A stretch of DNA of 48,188 nucleotides from Caldilineaceae bacterium SB0661_bin_32 (GTDB lineage: Bacteria; Chloroflexota; Anaerolineae; Caldilineales; Caldilineaceae), in assembly GCA_009841235.1 (NCBI GenBank), contig VXMH01000075.1, positions 1-48,188 of the forward strand, read 5' to 3'. The notes below the pieces were generated by a model, which was given only the letters and a program-made list of their open reading frames with translations, was not told where the DNA came from and did no database searches. This document shows, one piece after another, positions 33,492 through 41,566 of the stretch (its first letter is position 1; every line of letters begins with the position of its first letter). The position numbers were made by a program, and so were the translations under genes.

Positions 33492-34997
33492 TCATCCCGG
33501 CATGCCCACCTGTCTGCCGGACAGATCCAGAGGCGGCGGGGGCCAGTGCAGGCCGCGCTGGCCTGAGAGCTCCCGGTTTTTGACCGGCTGCCACTCCTTG
33601 TCGGGCAGGCCGACCAATTCACCTTCCTGCAGCCATTCCTCGTCGTTGCCATAAAGTTCATCTACAAGGAGCGCGGTCAGGCGCTGGCGCAAGGCCGCGT
33701 GGCTATCCGTCTCGCTCAGATCGTTCAACTCCTGGGGGTCGGCTTCCAGATCGAAGAGTTGAAAGCGGTTGCCGGTTGGGTAGTAGATCAGCTTGTACTG
33801 GTCCTGCCGGATCATGCGGGTGGCCATGGGCCCTTCGCCCACTTCGCCGAAGAGATAGGGACGGCGGGCCTCTCCGACCATCGAGATGCCCTCGACGGTT
33901 TCCGGGATTGGGATGCCTGCCAGGTCGAGCAGGGTGGGCATGACATCCTGCCAGCCGACAAGGCGGTCGTCCCGGCTGGCAGCGGGCGTGCGTTCGTCGT
34001 TGACGGGGCCCAGGAGCAGCATGGGAATGTTGGCGGACTGCTCGTAGTAGAGCCGCTTGGCCCAGAGGCCGTGCTGGCCGAGCATGTCGCCGTGGTCGCT
34101 GGTGAAGCAGATAATGGTGTTGTCGAGCAGCCCTTCCTCACGCAGGGTGCCGATGACGCGACGCAGCTGGTGGTCTATATGGGTACAGAGCGCGTAAAAG
34201 GCGCGGTGGATGCCCCGCAACGCCTCGTCACTGAAGGACGTGCCGTAACGGGTCTGGATCATCTGCAGCGCGTAGGGCAGGTTGTCGAAGTCCTGCGACC
34301 AGGCGGCCTGGTGAGGGAGCGGAATGTCTACGTCCCGGTAGCTATTGTAGTACCACTCGAGAGGGACGAGCGGCGGGTGGGGATGGCAGTAGGAAAGGAA
34401 CCAGAAGCCGGGCCGGGTGGGGTCGCGGCGGCGGATCATGCGGCACATCTGGTCGGTGGCCCAGTTGGTGACGTGGGTCTCTTCGGACAGATGCCAGGGG
34501 CGGTAGCTGTACTCGTTGTTGCTCATGCCGTGGGCGAAGGAGCGGCCGGGATGGCCTTCTTCGCCGAGCCAGAGCTCGTAGTCGTCGATGGCGCCGAGGA
34601 TGGGACGGCCCTCTTCGGCGAGGATGACGTCGTCGAAGCCGATGCGATCGCGCTGGGGGTAGACGTGCAGCTTGCCGACGGCGTAGGCCTGGTAGCCGGC
34701 GTCGCGGAATGTCTGGGCGACGGTTGGGAGCTGCGGCATCGGCTCCTGCACCTTGAAGACGCGGTCCCCGTGTGTGCGGGTGGCGGCGCCGGTCATGAGC
34801 GTGCGGCGGGCCGGAATGCAGACGGGGCACTCGGCGTAGGCGTTGGTGTAGCGCACGCCTGCGCCGGCGAGGCTGTCCAGCGTCGGGGTGCGGACTGCGG
34901 GATGTCCGGCCCCGGCCATGAGGTGGGCGGGCCAGTGGTCGGTGGAGATGAGCAGAACCGAGGGCGCGTCCGGGCCGGCGTGGGATTGGGGTGCCAT
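33492..34997 (-). CDS. Type I sulfatase (formylglycine-dependent)
   Basis: A 501-residue alkaline-phosphatase-superfamily sulfatase. The maturation motif CIPAR starts at Cys60, to be converted to formylglycine; metal ligands are in LLISTDHW and FTSDHGDMLGQHG. There is no signal peptide, suggesting a cytoplasmic enzyme acting on imported sulfated sugars or small sulfate esters. No formylglycine-generating enzyme is in the window. It is 138 bases upstream of the Gfo/Idh/MocA gene and 16 bases downstream of the DapA-like gene on the same strand. Confidence 0.93.
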   Translation of the reverse strand: MAPQSHAGPDAPSVLLISTDHWPAHLMAGAGHPAVRTPTLDSLAGAGVRYTNAYAECPVCIPARRTLMTGAATRTHGDRVFKVQEPMPQLPTVAQTFRDAGYQAYAVGKLHVYPQRDRIGFDDVILAEEGRPILGAIDDYELWLGEEGHPGRSFAHGMSNNEYSYRPWHLSEETHVTNWATDQMCRMIRRRDPTRPGFWFLSYCHPHPPLVPLEWYYNSYRDVDIPLPHQAAWSQDFDNLPYALQMIQTRYGTSFSDEALRGIHRAFYALCTHIDHQLRRVIGTLREEGLLDNTIICFTSDHGDMLGQHGLWAKRLYYEQSANIPMLLLGPVNDERTPAASRDDRLVGWQDVMPTLLDLAGIPIPETVEGISMVGEARRPYLFGEVGEGPMATRMIRQDQYKLIYYPTGNRFQLFDLEADPQELNDLSETDSHAALRQRLTALLVDELYGNDEEWLQEGELVGLPDKEWQPVKNRELSGQRGLHWPPPPLDLSGRQVGMPG

Positions 34998-35013
34998 GGC
35001 GGTACTCCAGATC

Positions 35014-35970
35014 TTAGTGGTATTGGGCCAGGGCGGCGATGGCAGCCTGGACTTCGCGGGCTATGTCGGCTGGGACCGGCGGGTTGAAGGGCGCGCCTTC
35101 ACCGCCGTCGATGTCGTCGAAACCGCTCTGGGCCATGGCGGAGATTACGGCCGAATAGTTGTAGCGGCGGCCGTCGCGGAAGCGGAGTTCTTCGAGCGCG
35201 AAGATGGCGTCCTCGACGCGCTGGGACTCTGCGTGGTCGCCGGCGCGCTGGGCGTTGTTGATGGCGTCGGAGGCCTTAGAGTAGGCGACGGCGATGCCGG
35301 ATGTGTGGCCCTTGGTGCCGAACCGGGAGGCGCGTGTGCAGCGGTCGCCGATGCCCCAGATGACGAGGCCGTTGTCGCCGATGGCCTGTACGAGCGGTTC
35401 TACGTCGTCTTCGCCGGTGCCGACTTTCAAGCCGATGAAGGCTTCGGCATCGCGGAAGAGTCTTCCCATTTGCGGCAGGTCGCGGCTGTCTTTGAAGTAG
35501 TAGATGAGACGGGCGTCGAAGCGGTCGTCCACCTCTTCGCCGAAGGCCATGAACTCGTTGTACATGCCAGCCGGATCGTAGACACCGACGAGCGGCATTA
35601 CGAGGTAGGCGTCGGGCGGACGCTGGAGGCCGGAGAGCTCGCCGATGAGGTCTTTGGCGTCGGCGAGCGGACTGGGCAGAACGCCGGCGACGTAGACACC
35701 CTCATCGCCCATTTCGCGTGTGGTGATGTCGACGAGGTGGACCTGCTCGGCGCGGGTCATCTGGTGGATGGGACTGGTGCCGGCGATGGAAAGGACGCGG
35801 GGGCGGTTGTCGCTTAGATTGTTCGTCCGCATGAGGTAGCGGACATTTTTGAGATGGGCGTCGTAGTCGATGCTGCCGGCGCGGTAGGGAGCGCAGGGAA
35901 TGGCGGTCACGCCTTCGAGAGCGGTCAGCAGCTCAGAGATTGAGAGTTGGGGGGCGGTGGCGACTGTCAT
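35014..35970 (-). CDS. DapA-family aldolase/lyase (dihydrodipicolinate synthase-like)
   Basis: A 318-residue TIM-barrel class I aldolase. The Schiff-base lysine is Lys182 (FIGLKVGTG), the preceding barrel Tyr lies in LIYYFK (157-158), and the pyruvate-carboxylate loop is GTSP (64-67). AGGAGG precedes ATG 35970. In this setting, between a sulfatase and a sugar-acid dehydratase, a 2-keto-3-deoxy acid aldolase or dehydratase is more likely than lysine synthesis. That role is inference from context. Confidence 0.88.
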   Translation of the reverse strand: MTVATAPQLSISELLTALEGVTAIPCAPYRAGSIDYDAHLKNVRYLMRTNNLSDNRPRVLSIAGTSPIHQMTRAEQVHLVDITTREMGDEGVYVAGVLPSPLADAKDLIGELSGLQRPPDAYLVMPLVGVYDPAGMYNEFMAFGEEVDDRFDARLIYYFKDSRDLPQMGRLFRDAEAFIGLKVGTGEDDVEPLVQAIGDNGLVIWGIGDRCTRASRFGTKGHTSGIAVAYSKASDAINNAQRAGDHAESQRVEDAIFALEELRFRDGRRYNYSAVISAMAQSGFDDIDGGEGAPFNPPVPADIAREVQAAIAALAQYH

Positions 35971-36055
35971 AGGGAGTCCTCCTGGGAAGGCGAGCGTTTC
36001 GGCTGCGTTTTTATCGGATCATATGCTTACGTTTTGAAGTTTACGGTGTGCGATG

Positions 36056-37222
36056 TCAACCGCCGTATTCTACCACTGACACGCGATTTCGCTCTACCCA
36101 GTCCCAGTTTATGTCAACGCCGAGTCCCGGCCCTTGGGGGATGGATACGTGGCCGTTGGCGTCGATGGCCTCCAGGTCATCGACGTAGTCGATGTAGAGA
36201 TTCGGTTCGTGGCTGGCAGGCGCTTTGGGGTGGAGCAGGCCCATCTCGTAGTAGTTGGTGTTGCGGATGGCGGCCATGCACTGGCGCTGGGCGGGGCCGG
36301 GCCCGTGGAATTCGAGATCGATGCCGAGGGCTTCGCAGGCGTGGGCGAGCTTCATTACGCCGGTGATGCCGTCGTAGCCGACGTCGCCGCGCACGTAGTC
36401 GGTGGCGTCGGCGATGGCGAAGTCGATGTGCGGCTCGAGGGAGCGTACATGCTCGGTCTGGAGGATGGGCGTCGTTATGAGCTGGCGCAGCTTGCGGTGG
36501 GCGAACTGGGAGATGCCGCCGTCGCGGTAGGGGTCTTCGTACCAGAAGAAGCGGTTTTCGTCGCAGGCCCAGCCGACTTTGACGGCGTCGCCGAAGGTCA
36601 TGAGCTCGCAGGCGGGGTCGAGCATCAGGTCCATCTTGTCGCCGACGCGTTTGCCGACGGCGTGGACGTTGGCGACTTCCTGGCTGACGGGCGCGCGGCC
36701 CCAGCCGTGGATTTTGAAGGCGGGATAGCCGAGGTCGAGGCAGTGTTCGGCAAAGTCGGCGAAGGCCTCGGGCGTTGAGAGGCCGTCGGGCTGGTGGTCG
36801 CCGTGGTAGGTGCTGGCGTAGCAGGGGATGCTGGTCTTGTAGCCGCCGAGCAGTTTGTAGACGGGCTGATCGTAGAGTTTGCCGGCGATGTCCCAGAGGG
36901 CGATGTCGACGGGGGCGAAGCCGATGCGGGCGACCTGGCGGAGGGCGCGTCTGACTTCGGTGTAGATGAGCTCGCGCTGGAGGGCGCTGCGGCCGATCAG
37001 GAAGTGGGTGAAGGTGGGGAGGGTGGAGTATTCGGCGCCGCCGCCGCCGGCGTACTCCCCGACGATGCCCTGGTCGGTCTCGATGCGGAGGATGCTGCCC
37101 TGGGTCTTGATGCGGCTGCCGGGCTCGTAGACGAGGTTGAAGCCGTTGTAGTCTTTGCCGAGGTTTTCTCTTTCGGATTCATAGGTATGGATTTCGATTT
37201 TGGTGATGATTGGGTCGGCCAT
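36056..37222 (-). CDS. Mandelate racemase/muconate lactonizing enzyme family protein (sugar-acid dehydratase-like)
   Basis: A 388-residue enolase-superfamily enzyme. It has Lys170-x-His172 (FKIHGWG), metal ligands Asp202 (LMLDPAC) and Glu229 (WYEDP), and a third in LQTEHV. The Lys-x-His form at the first base differs from the Lys-x-Lys of the enzyme at 29.3 kb, so the chemistry or stereospecificity probably differs. GAGGATC precedes the ATG. It is 85 bases upstream of the DapA-like gene: a dehydratase followed by an aldolase is the classic order for sugar-acid breakdown. Confidence 0.92.
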   Translation of the reverse strand: MADPIITKIEIHTYESERENLGKDYNGFNLVYEPGSRIKTQGSILRIETDQGIVGEYAGGGGAEYSTLPTFTHFLIGRSALQRELIYTEVRRALRQVARIGFAPVDIALWDIAGKLYDQPVYKLLGGYKTSIPCYASTYHGDHQPDGLSTPEAFADFAEHCLDLGYPAFKIHGWGRAPVSQEVANVHAVGKRVGDKMDLMLDPACELMTFGDAVKVGWACDENRFFWYEDPYRDGGISQFAHRKLRQLITTPILQTEHVRSLEPHIDFAIADATDYVRGDVGYDGITGVMKLAHACEALGIDLEFHGPGPAQRQCMAAIRNTNYYEMGLLHPKAPASHEPNLYIDYVDDLEAIDANGHVSIPQGPGLGVDINWDWVERNRVSVVEYGG

Positions 37223-37485
37223 GGTTGATCCTCGCGTGGGGTGGAGTGTTGGGACTGGGAAGGTAATTGCCCTATTTTACACCGACTTGCGCGGCTTGGC
37301 ATTTTGTCAGGTGGTCGTTGTCTGAATCAGGATTTGCAGGATTGACATGAGTTTTCGGGATGGCAGGCAGTGGCGTGATAACTGTTGGGGATTATCTTGC
37401 GGGAGACGGATGGACAGTGCGAGAAGGGGCAACAGGGTGGGGTGGACCCGGTGGAGTGAGGTGCTGTGCGAAAGGGGTAAGTGGG

Positions 37486-37514
37486 AGGGCACCCACAAGG
37501 GATGCCCCTACGGG
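37486..37514. repeat. Hairpin-forming intergenic repeat, copy E
   Basis: AGGGCACCCACAAGGGATGC followed by CCCTACGGG forms a GGGCA/TGCCC stem and resembles the GGGCAGGC...GCCTGCCCC repeat. It lies in the 309-base gap between the dehydratase and the small membrane protein; nothing else is recognised there. Confidence 0.6.
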
Positions 37515-37531
37515 ATGCTGCGGATGGGGAG

Positions 37532-37906
37532 TCATGCTTTACGTTGTCGTTTTTGGAACCAGAGGTCCAGGCCGAATGCGGCAAATATGCCGGCGAGGAG
37601 GGGAAGGAAGTTGTAGGGGGAGTCGGCGGTGAAGAGGGTGAAGGACAGCCATACGGAAAGGCCGATTACGGGGATGAAGATGGTGAGCGAGGCCCGCACT
37701 TCGGCAGGGGTCTTGCGTTTGTAGATCAGCACGTGGATGAAGTAGACGGCGGAGACGGCGATACACATGAAGGCGTAACGCAGGCGGAAGTCGGATTGGA
37801 AGTAGGAGCCGCCAATCCAGTCGCCGAGGAGAAGGATTGCGAGTGTCCAGATGAGGCTTGAGTGCAGGTAAGGCACCTTTCGCCATCTGGCAAGGATTCT
37901 GTCCAT
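37532..37906 (-). CDS. Small integral membrane protein, unknown function
   Basis: A 124-residue protein with four hydrophobic segments (about residues 18-30, 44-62, 73-93 and 99-115), short loops and basic ends (RILARWRK, QKRQRKA). I do not recognise the family. The predicted product is an inner-membrane protein. It lacks a clear ribosome site. It stands between repeat copy E and a 270-base gap with no signals. Confidence 0.65.
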   Translation of the reverse strand: MDRILARWRKVPYLHSSLIWTLAILLLGDWIGGSYFQSDFRLRYAFMCIAVSAVYFIHVLIYKRKTPAEVRASLTIFIPVIGLSVWLSFTLFTADSPYNFLPLLAGIFAAFGLDLWFQKRQRKA

Positions 37907-38176
37907 AATCGAATGTGCCTCCCTTTCGTCCCGTTATGGTGACAGTGCGTTCGAATTGATGGTTGCGAAGGGTTCGCTCATTCTGTTTGCGAGATGCATG
38001 CACGCTGTCAGAGAAAGTCTCGACGCGTGGTCAGAAACCCAACAGAGATTCCCAATACTTTCGTCTCGCTGAGAAATTCTGAGGTGCTGCAGAAGGCTGT
38101 GGCGAGGTTCTGTGCCAGCCCTTTTCGTTTTTCGGGAAAGCTTTGCATGGTTGGAAGCGCTTTCAAACAGGCGCCG

Positions 38177-38665
38177 CTACGCGTGCAGCACGACCCAGCC
38201 GTCTTCGACGGTAACATCGAAACTTTCGACGGAGGGGTCTTCTTCTTCAGGCTCAGGCTGCTCGACGGTGACATCGACGGTGACATCGTAGGTGCGGACG
38301 CGCAGGCGATGGGGATTGAAGACGGAGCGGCCGGTGGCGATGTCGAACTCCCAGCCGTGCCAGGGGCAGCGCAGAATCTGGCCTTCGCGTTCCCAGATGA
38401 TCTCACCGGGCGCGGTGGAGCGGGCGGTGCCGGTGATGGCGCCGCGGCAGAGGGGCGCGCCCTGGTGGGGGCAGAGGCTGCGCAGGGCGTAGTATTCGCC
38501 GTGGACGTTGAAGACGCCGATTGAGCGGCTGCGCACTTCGACGATTCTGCGTTCGCCGGGGGGCAGGTCGCTGACGCGGCAGATGGGATTGGGCTGCGTG
38601 CCGGCGCGGCGGTGTGTATTGCCGGCGGACGACTGTGGGATTTGCTGCGGACTCTGACTCGACAT
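38177..38665 (-). CDS. Rieske 2Fe-2S ferredoxin-type protein
   Basis: A 162-residue protein with the Rieske motifs Cys65-x-His67 (CPHQGAPLC) and Cys100-x2-His103 (CPWHGWEF), as in ferredoxin components or small subunits of aromatic-ring or nitrite systems. The insert between motifs is longer than in minimal Rieske ferredoxins. The C-terminus has an acidic linker (EQPEPEEEDPSVE). ATG 38665 lies 22 bases after the sulfatase stop, so the two are co-transcribed. No oxygenase or reductase partner is nearby. Confidence 0.9.
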   Translation of the reverse strand: MSSQSPQQIPQSSAGNTHRRAGTQPNPICRVSDLPPGERRIVEVRSRSIGVFNVHGEYYALRSLCPHQGAPLCRGAITGTARSTAPGEIIWEREGQILRCPWHGWEFDIATGRSVFNPHRLRVRTYDVTVDVTVEQPEPEEEDPSVESFDVTVEDGWVVLHA

Positions 38666-38687
38666 GTTCTCTCTCGCGACAGTCACC

Positions 38688-40088
38688 TCAGTAGGGCCAG
38701 ACGCGGGGCAGCGGCCGTTCTGCGGCCAGGAGCTTGCGGCCCAGTTCATGACGAGACGCGGCCAGATCGGAGGCGTAGGCGTGTTCGGAGGCCACGTCGC
38801 GGTAGTCACCCCATTCGGCTGAAAGATCATAGAGATTTTCGGTGCCGTCGGCGTGGAGAAGGTAGCGGAAGCGCTCGGTGCGGAGTGATTTCCAGCCGGT
38901 GTGCTCGGTGAGGGCGGAGGCGCCTCCGGGCGCGTCATCTTGCAGGCGGGACAGCAGGGAGGCGCCCTGCAGGTGGGGCGGAACCTGGATCCCGGCCAGG
39001 TCGAGGATGGTGGGCAGGACGTCGAGCGCCTCGGTGAGGCCCGAATCTCTGCGCGCGGTGAAAGCGTCGCCGGCCGGCCGGATGAGGAGGGGGACGCGGC
39101 TGCACTGGTCGTGGGCGGGATAGCCTTTGCCGTAGCGAAGGTGTTCGCCCAGCCATTCGCCGTGGTCGGAGGTGAAGATAACGACGGTGTCGTCTGCGAT
39201 GCTCAGTTCATCAAGTGCGGCGAGGAGGCGGCCGACGTGAAGGTCCACTTCGCTGATCTGGCCGTAGTAGCCCTGCCGGGCAAGCCGCAGCTCGTCGTCG
39301 GGATAGTTCTGCGGCCCGCGTTGTGACTCGATCTCCTGTGGGAAGGCCGGGAGCTGGAGGGAGCCGGCATCGTAGAGGTCGAAGTAGTGCTGGGGCGCTA
39401 CCCAGGGGGAATGGGGGGAGTAGATGCCGGCGATGCAGAGGAAGGGCTGGCCGGTCCGGGCCTGGTGGCGCATGAATTCGATGGACTGCTCGGCGACGAA
39501 GGCGGTGTGGGTCATGTCGTCGCGGCAGCGGGAGGGAAGAGGGTGTTTGGGGAAGCGTTCGGCCGGGTGTTCGATCCCGTCCTCTATTCCCATGGCCGCC
39601 TGCCAGATTTCGGACATAGGCGCCTGACCGAGGCTGACGTGGGGGAGCTGGTCGGGCGCGCGGCGCCGCACCCAGGCACGGTAGGCGTCTTCATAGGAGC
39701 CGGGCTCGTCGGAGATTTCCATGTGGTCGAAGCCGTAGGGGGGATGCCAGGTACGGTGATCGCGGTTGGCGTGGGGCTGGAAGTGAAGTTTGCCGATGTT
39801 GGCGGAACGGTAGCCGTAGGGTGCGAGGAGGCGGGGGAGCGTGACGGTATCTTCGGGCACGGGAACGCCCATGTGGGTGATGCCGAGGGTGGAGGGATAC
39901 TGGCCGGTGAGAAAGCTCAGGCGGCTGGGCATACAGACGGGATTCTGCACGAAGCAGTGGTCGAAGTTGACGCTCTGATTTGCCAGTCTGTCGAGGTGGG
40001 GCGTGTGAATGTCGGGATTGCCGTTTGCGCCGAGGCCGTCCCAGCGCTGCTGGTCTGTGTAGATAATGAGGAAGTTGGGGCGGCGCAT
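38688..40088 (-). CDS. Type I sulfatase (formylglycine-dependent)
   Basis: A 466-residue sulfatase with CMPSR starting at Cys52, the canonical Cys-x-Pro-Ser-Arg maturation motif, and metal ligands in LIIYTDQQRWDG and FTSDHGEWLGEH. It lacks a signal peptide. Its motif is the canonical form, in contrast to CIPAR in the other sulfatase. It is followed by the Rieske gene at 22 bases, which is an unusual pairing. Confidence 0.93.
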   Translation of the reverse strand: MRRPNFLIIYTDQQRWDGLGANGNPDIHTPHLDRLANQSVNFDHCFVQNPVCMPSRLSFLTGQYPSTLGITHMGVPVPEDTVTLPRLLAPYGYRSANIGKLHFQPHANRDHRTWHPPYGFDHMEISDEPGSYEDAYRAWVRRRAPDQLPHVSLGQAPMSEIWQAAMGIEDGIEHPAERFPKHPLPSRCRDDMTHTAFVAEQSIEFMRHQARTGQPFLCIAGIYSPHSPWVAPQHYFDLYDAGSLQLPAFPQEIESQRGPQNYPDDELRLARQGYYGQISEVDLHVGRLLAALDELSIADDTVVIFTSDHGEWLGEHLRYGKGYPAHDQCSRVPLLIRPAGDAFTARRDSGLTEALDVLPTILDLAGIQVPPHLQGASLLSRLQDDAPGGASALTEHTGWKSLRTERFRYLLHADGTENLYDLSAEWGDYRDVASEHAYASDLAASRHELGRKLLAAERPLPRVWPY

Positions 40089-40190
40089 GGGGATCGTCTC
40101 CTGCCGGTTTGAATCGCGTTTGGGTAGTAGCTACTCTACTATACGTGTTCTTCAGTTCGCAATCCCTGGAAGAGCGAGATGGCGGGGGAA

Positions 40191-40335
40191 GGGCAGGCAC
40201 AAGGCCTGCCCCTACCGGAGTTTGAGGGGGAGGGTGGAGGCGGCGCTTCTGCTGCATCAGATTCGACTACGGACCGACCATAGTAATGTCGCTGCCACAG
40301 GTTTGCGAGAACTCACCCCCGTTCCGGGATGTACC
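40191..40335. repeat. Dispersed intergenic repeat, copy B
   Basis: The first 27 bases (40191-40217) are identical to copy A at 583-609. Further along, a CTCACCCCC-containing segment (40309-40335) matches copy A near 636-666, so the similarity spans about 130 bases with divergence in between. It lies in the 397-base divergent gap between the sulfatase and the plus-strand dehydrogenase. Confidence 0.78.
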
Positions 40336-40382
40336 GCGGAGCAAAGGATCCGATCCGGAATTGGGGAGAATGAAAAGAGGCG

Positions 40383-40412
40383 TTTACGCGAAAGTCCCTT
40401 TGGTGCTAGTAT
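40383..40412 (+). promoter_or_regulatory. Candidate promoter for the dehydrogenase/ggt pair
   Basis: TTTACG (40383-40388), an 18-base spacer and TAGTAT (40407-40412), 73 bases upstream of ATG 40486. Moderate match only. Confidence 0.35.
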
Positions 40413-40485
40413 GAATTTTGCCTTGGAGAGGGGGGAGGCACTCCTTTCAGTCAGCGTCAGTTTCCAGGAAAGCGAGGAGCAGAGA

Positions 40486-41457
40486 ATGTTACGCGTAACC
40501 AAGCCGGAGGGATTTGGTAACATCGTATTGGAGGAGGTTCCGATTCCGCCTGTGGGGCCGAATGAGGTGCGGGTGCGGAGCAAAGTCAGTCTGATCAGCC
40601 GGGGCTCGGAGATCCTGCGGCGCTATATGCATGAGGAGGCGATCGACCCGAGGATCATGGGCTACTCGCTGGCGGGCGTGGTTGACGCGGTGGGGAGCGA
40701 GGCGGCGCAGAAGTTTCAGCCGGGGGACCGGGTGATGGCGGTGGCGCCACATGCACAGTATGTTGTGCAGCCGGTCGATTCGAGAATCGGGCCGCGCGTG
40801 TGGCCTCTGCCGGACGACATTTCATTTGAGGAGGCTACGTTTCTGCCGCTGGCCAAGAGCGGCGTCACCTGGGCGCAGTCGCCGGGGATCCGGCCCAGCC
40901 ACACGATCGTGATCATGGGGCAGGGTCTGGTCGGCAACCTGGTTCTGCAGGGGGTAAAGCAGCATCTTTGTGAGCAGATTATCGTTGTGGATGCTATCGC
41001 CAAGCGCTGCCAGATGGGGCTTATTTTCGGCGCCGACCACGCTGTTGACGTTACGGAGACGGACCCGGTGGAACGGGTAATGGAGCTGACGGACGGGCGC
41101 GGCGCGGACATCGTATTTGAGTGTGTGGGCGGCGAGCCGGGGCTGAAATCGTTTGCGCAGGCCCAGGAGATGGTGTGCGACGGGGGAACGCTGCATTTGA
41201 TTGGTCTTTATCACGGGCAGCCGCTGCCGCTGGACGCGGGCAAGATTCAGCGGCGGCGTCTGATCGGCGGCTACTACGGGGAAGATCCGCCTGAGTACAT
41301 GCTGGCCCGGACCGTTGAGCTGGTGCGGGAAGGGCGTATTCGCGTGGAGCCTTTGGTCAGCCACCGATTCCCCTATCAGGAAGCAAAAGAGGCCTTCGAT
41401 CTGCTGTATGGACGACTGGCCGAGGCGATGGGCGTGCTGTTGGTGTGGGAGGAGTGA
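40486..41457 (+). CDS. Medium-chain dehydrogenase/reductase, zinc-free type
   Basis: A 323-residue MDR protein with the nucleotide loop IVIMGQGLVGNLVL and the C-terminal substrate domain. The position that carries the catalytic-zinc Cys in alcohol dehydrogenases reads ISRGSEIL, and no structural-zinc cysteines are seen, so it is likely a zinc-independent reductase. ATG 40486 follows GAGGAG. The longer open frame upstream translates repeat copy B and is not real. A gamma-glutamyltransferase gene follows 109 bases later on the same strand. Confidence 0.85.
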   Translation: MLRVTKPEGFGNIVLEEVPIPPVGPNEVRVRSKVSLISRGSEILRRYMHEEAIDPRIMGYSLAGVVDAVGSEAAQKFQPGDRVMAVAPHAQYVVQPVDSRIGPRVWPLPDDISFEEATFLPLAKSGVTWAQSPGIRPSHTIVIMGQGLVGNLVLQGVKQHLCEQIIVVDAIAKRCQMGLIFGADHAVDVTETDPVERVMELTDGRGADIVFECVGGEPGLKSFAQAQEMVCDGGTLHLIGLYHGQPLPLDAGKIQRRRLIGGYYGEDPPEYMLARTVELVREGRIRVEPLVSHRFPYQEAKEAFDLLYGRLAEAMGVLLVWEE

Positions 41458-41566
41458 GAAGCGGGGGATCCGGGTTACGAGAGATCGGATTCAAAAGAGC
41501 CAGTCCTCATCAGAAACGTATAGCCAAAAACAGGAAACCCGAACTACAGTTGCAAGGAGAGAACCG

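Noticed and set aside
33699..35087. 462-codon plus-strand ORF antisense to a sulfatase
   Set aside because: Same mirror effect; the sulfatase on the minus strand has full catalytic motifs and a ribosome site.
40066..40485. Upstream extension of the 40.5 kb dehydrogenase frame
   Set aside because: It translates an intergenic repeat (GRHKACPYR-type peptide seen at several repeat copies) and a good ribosome site marks the later ATG.
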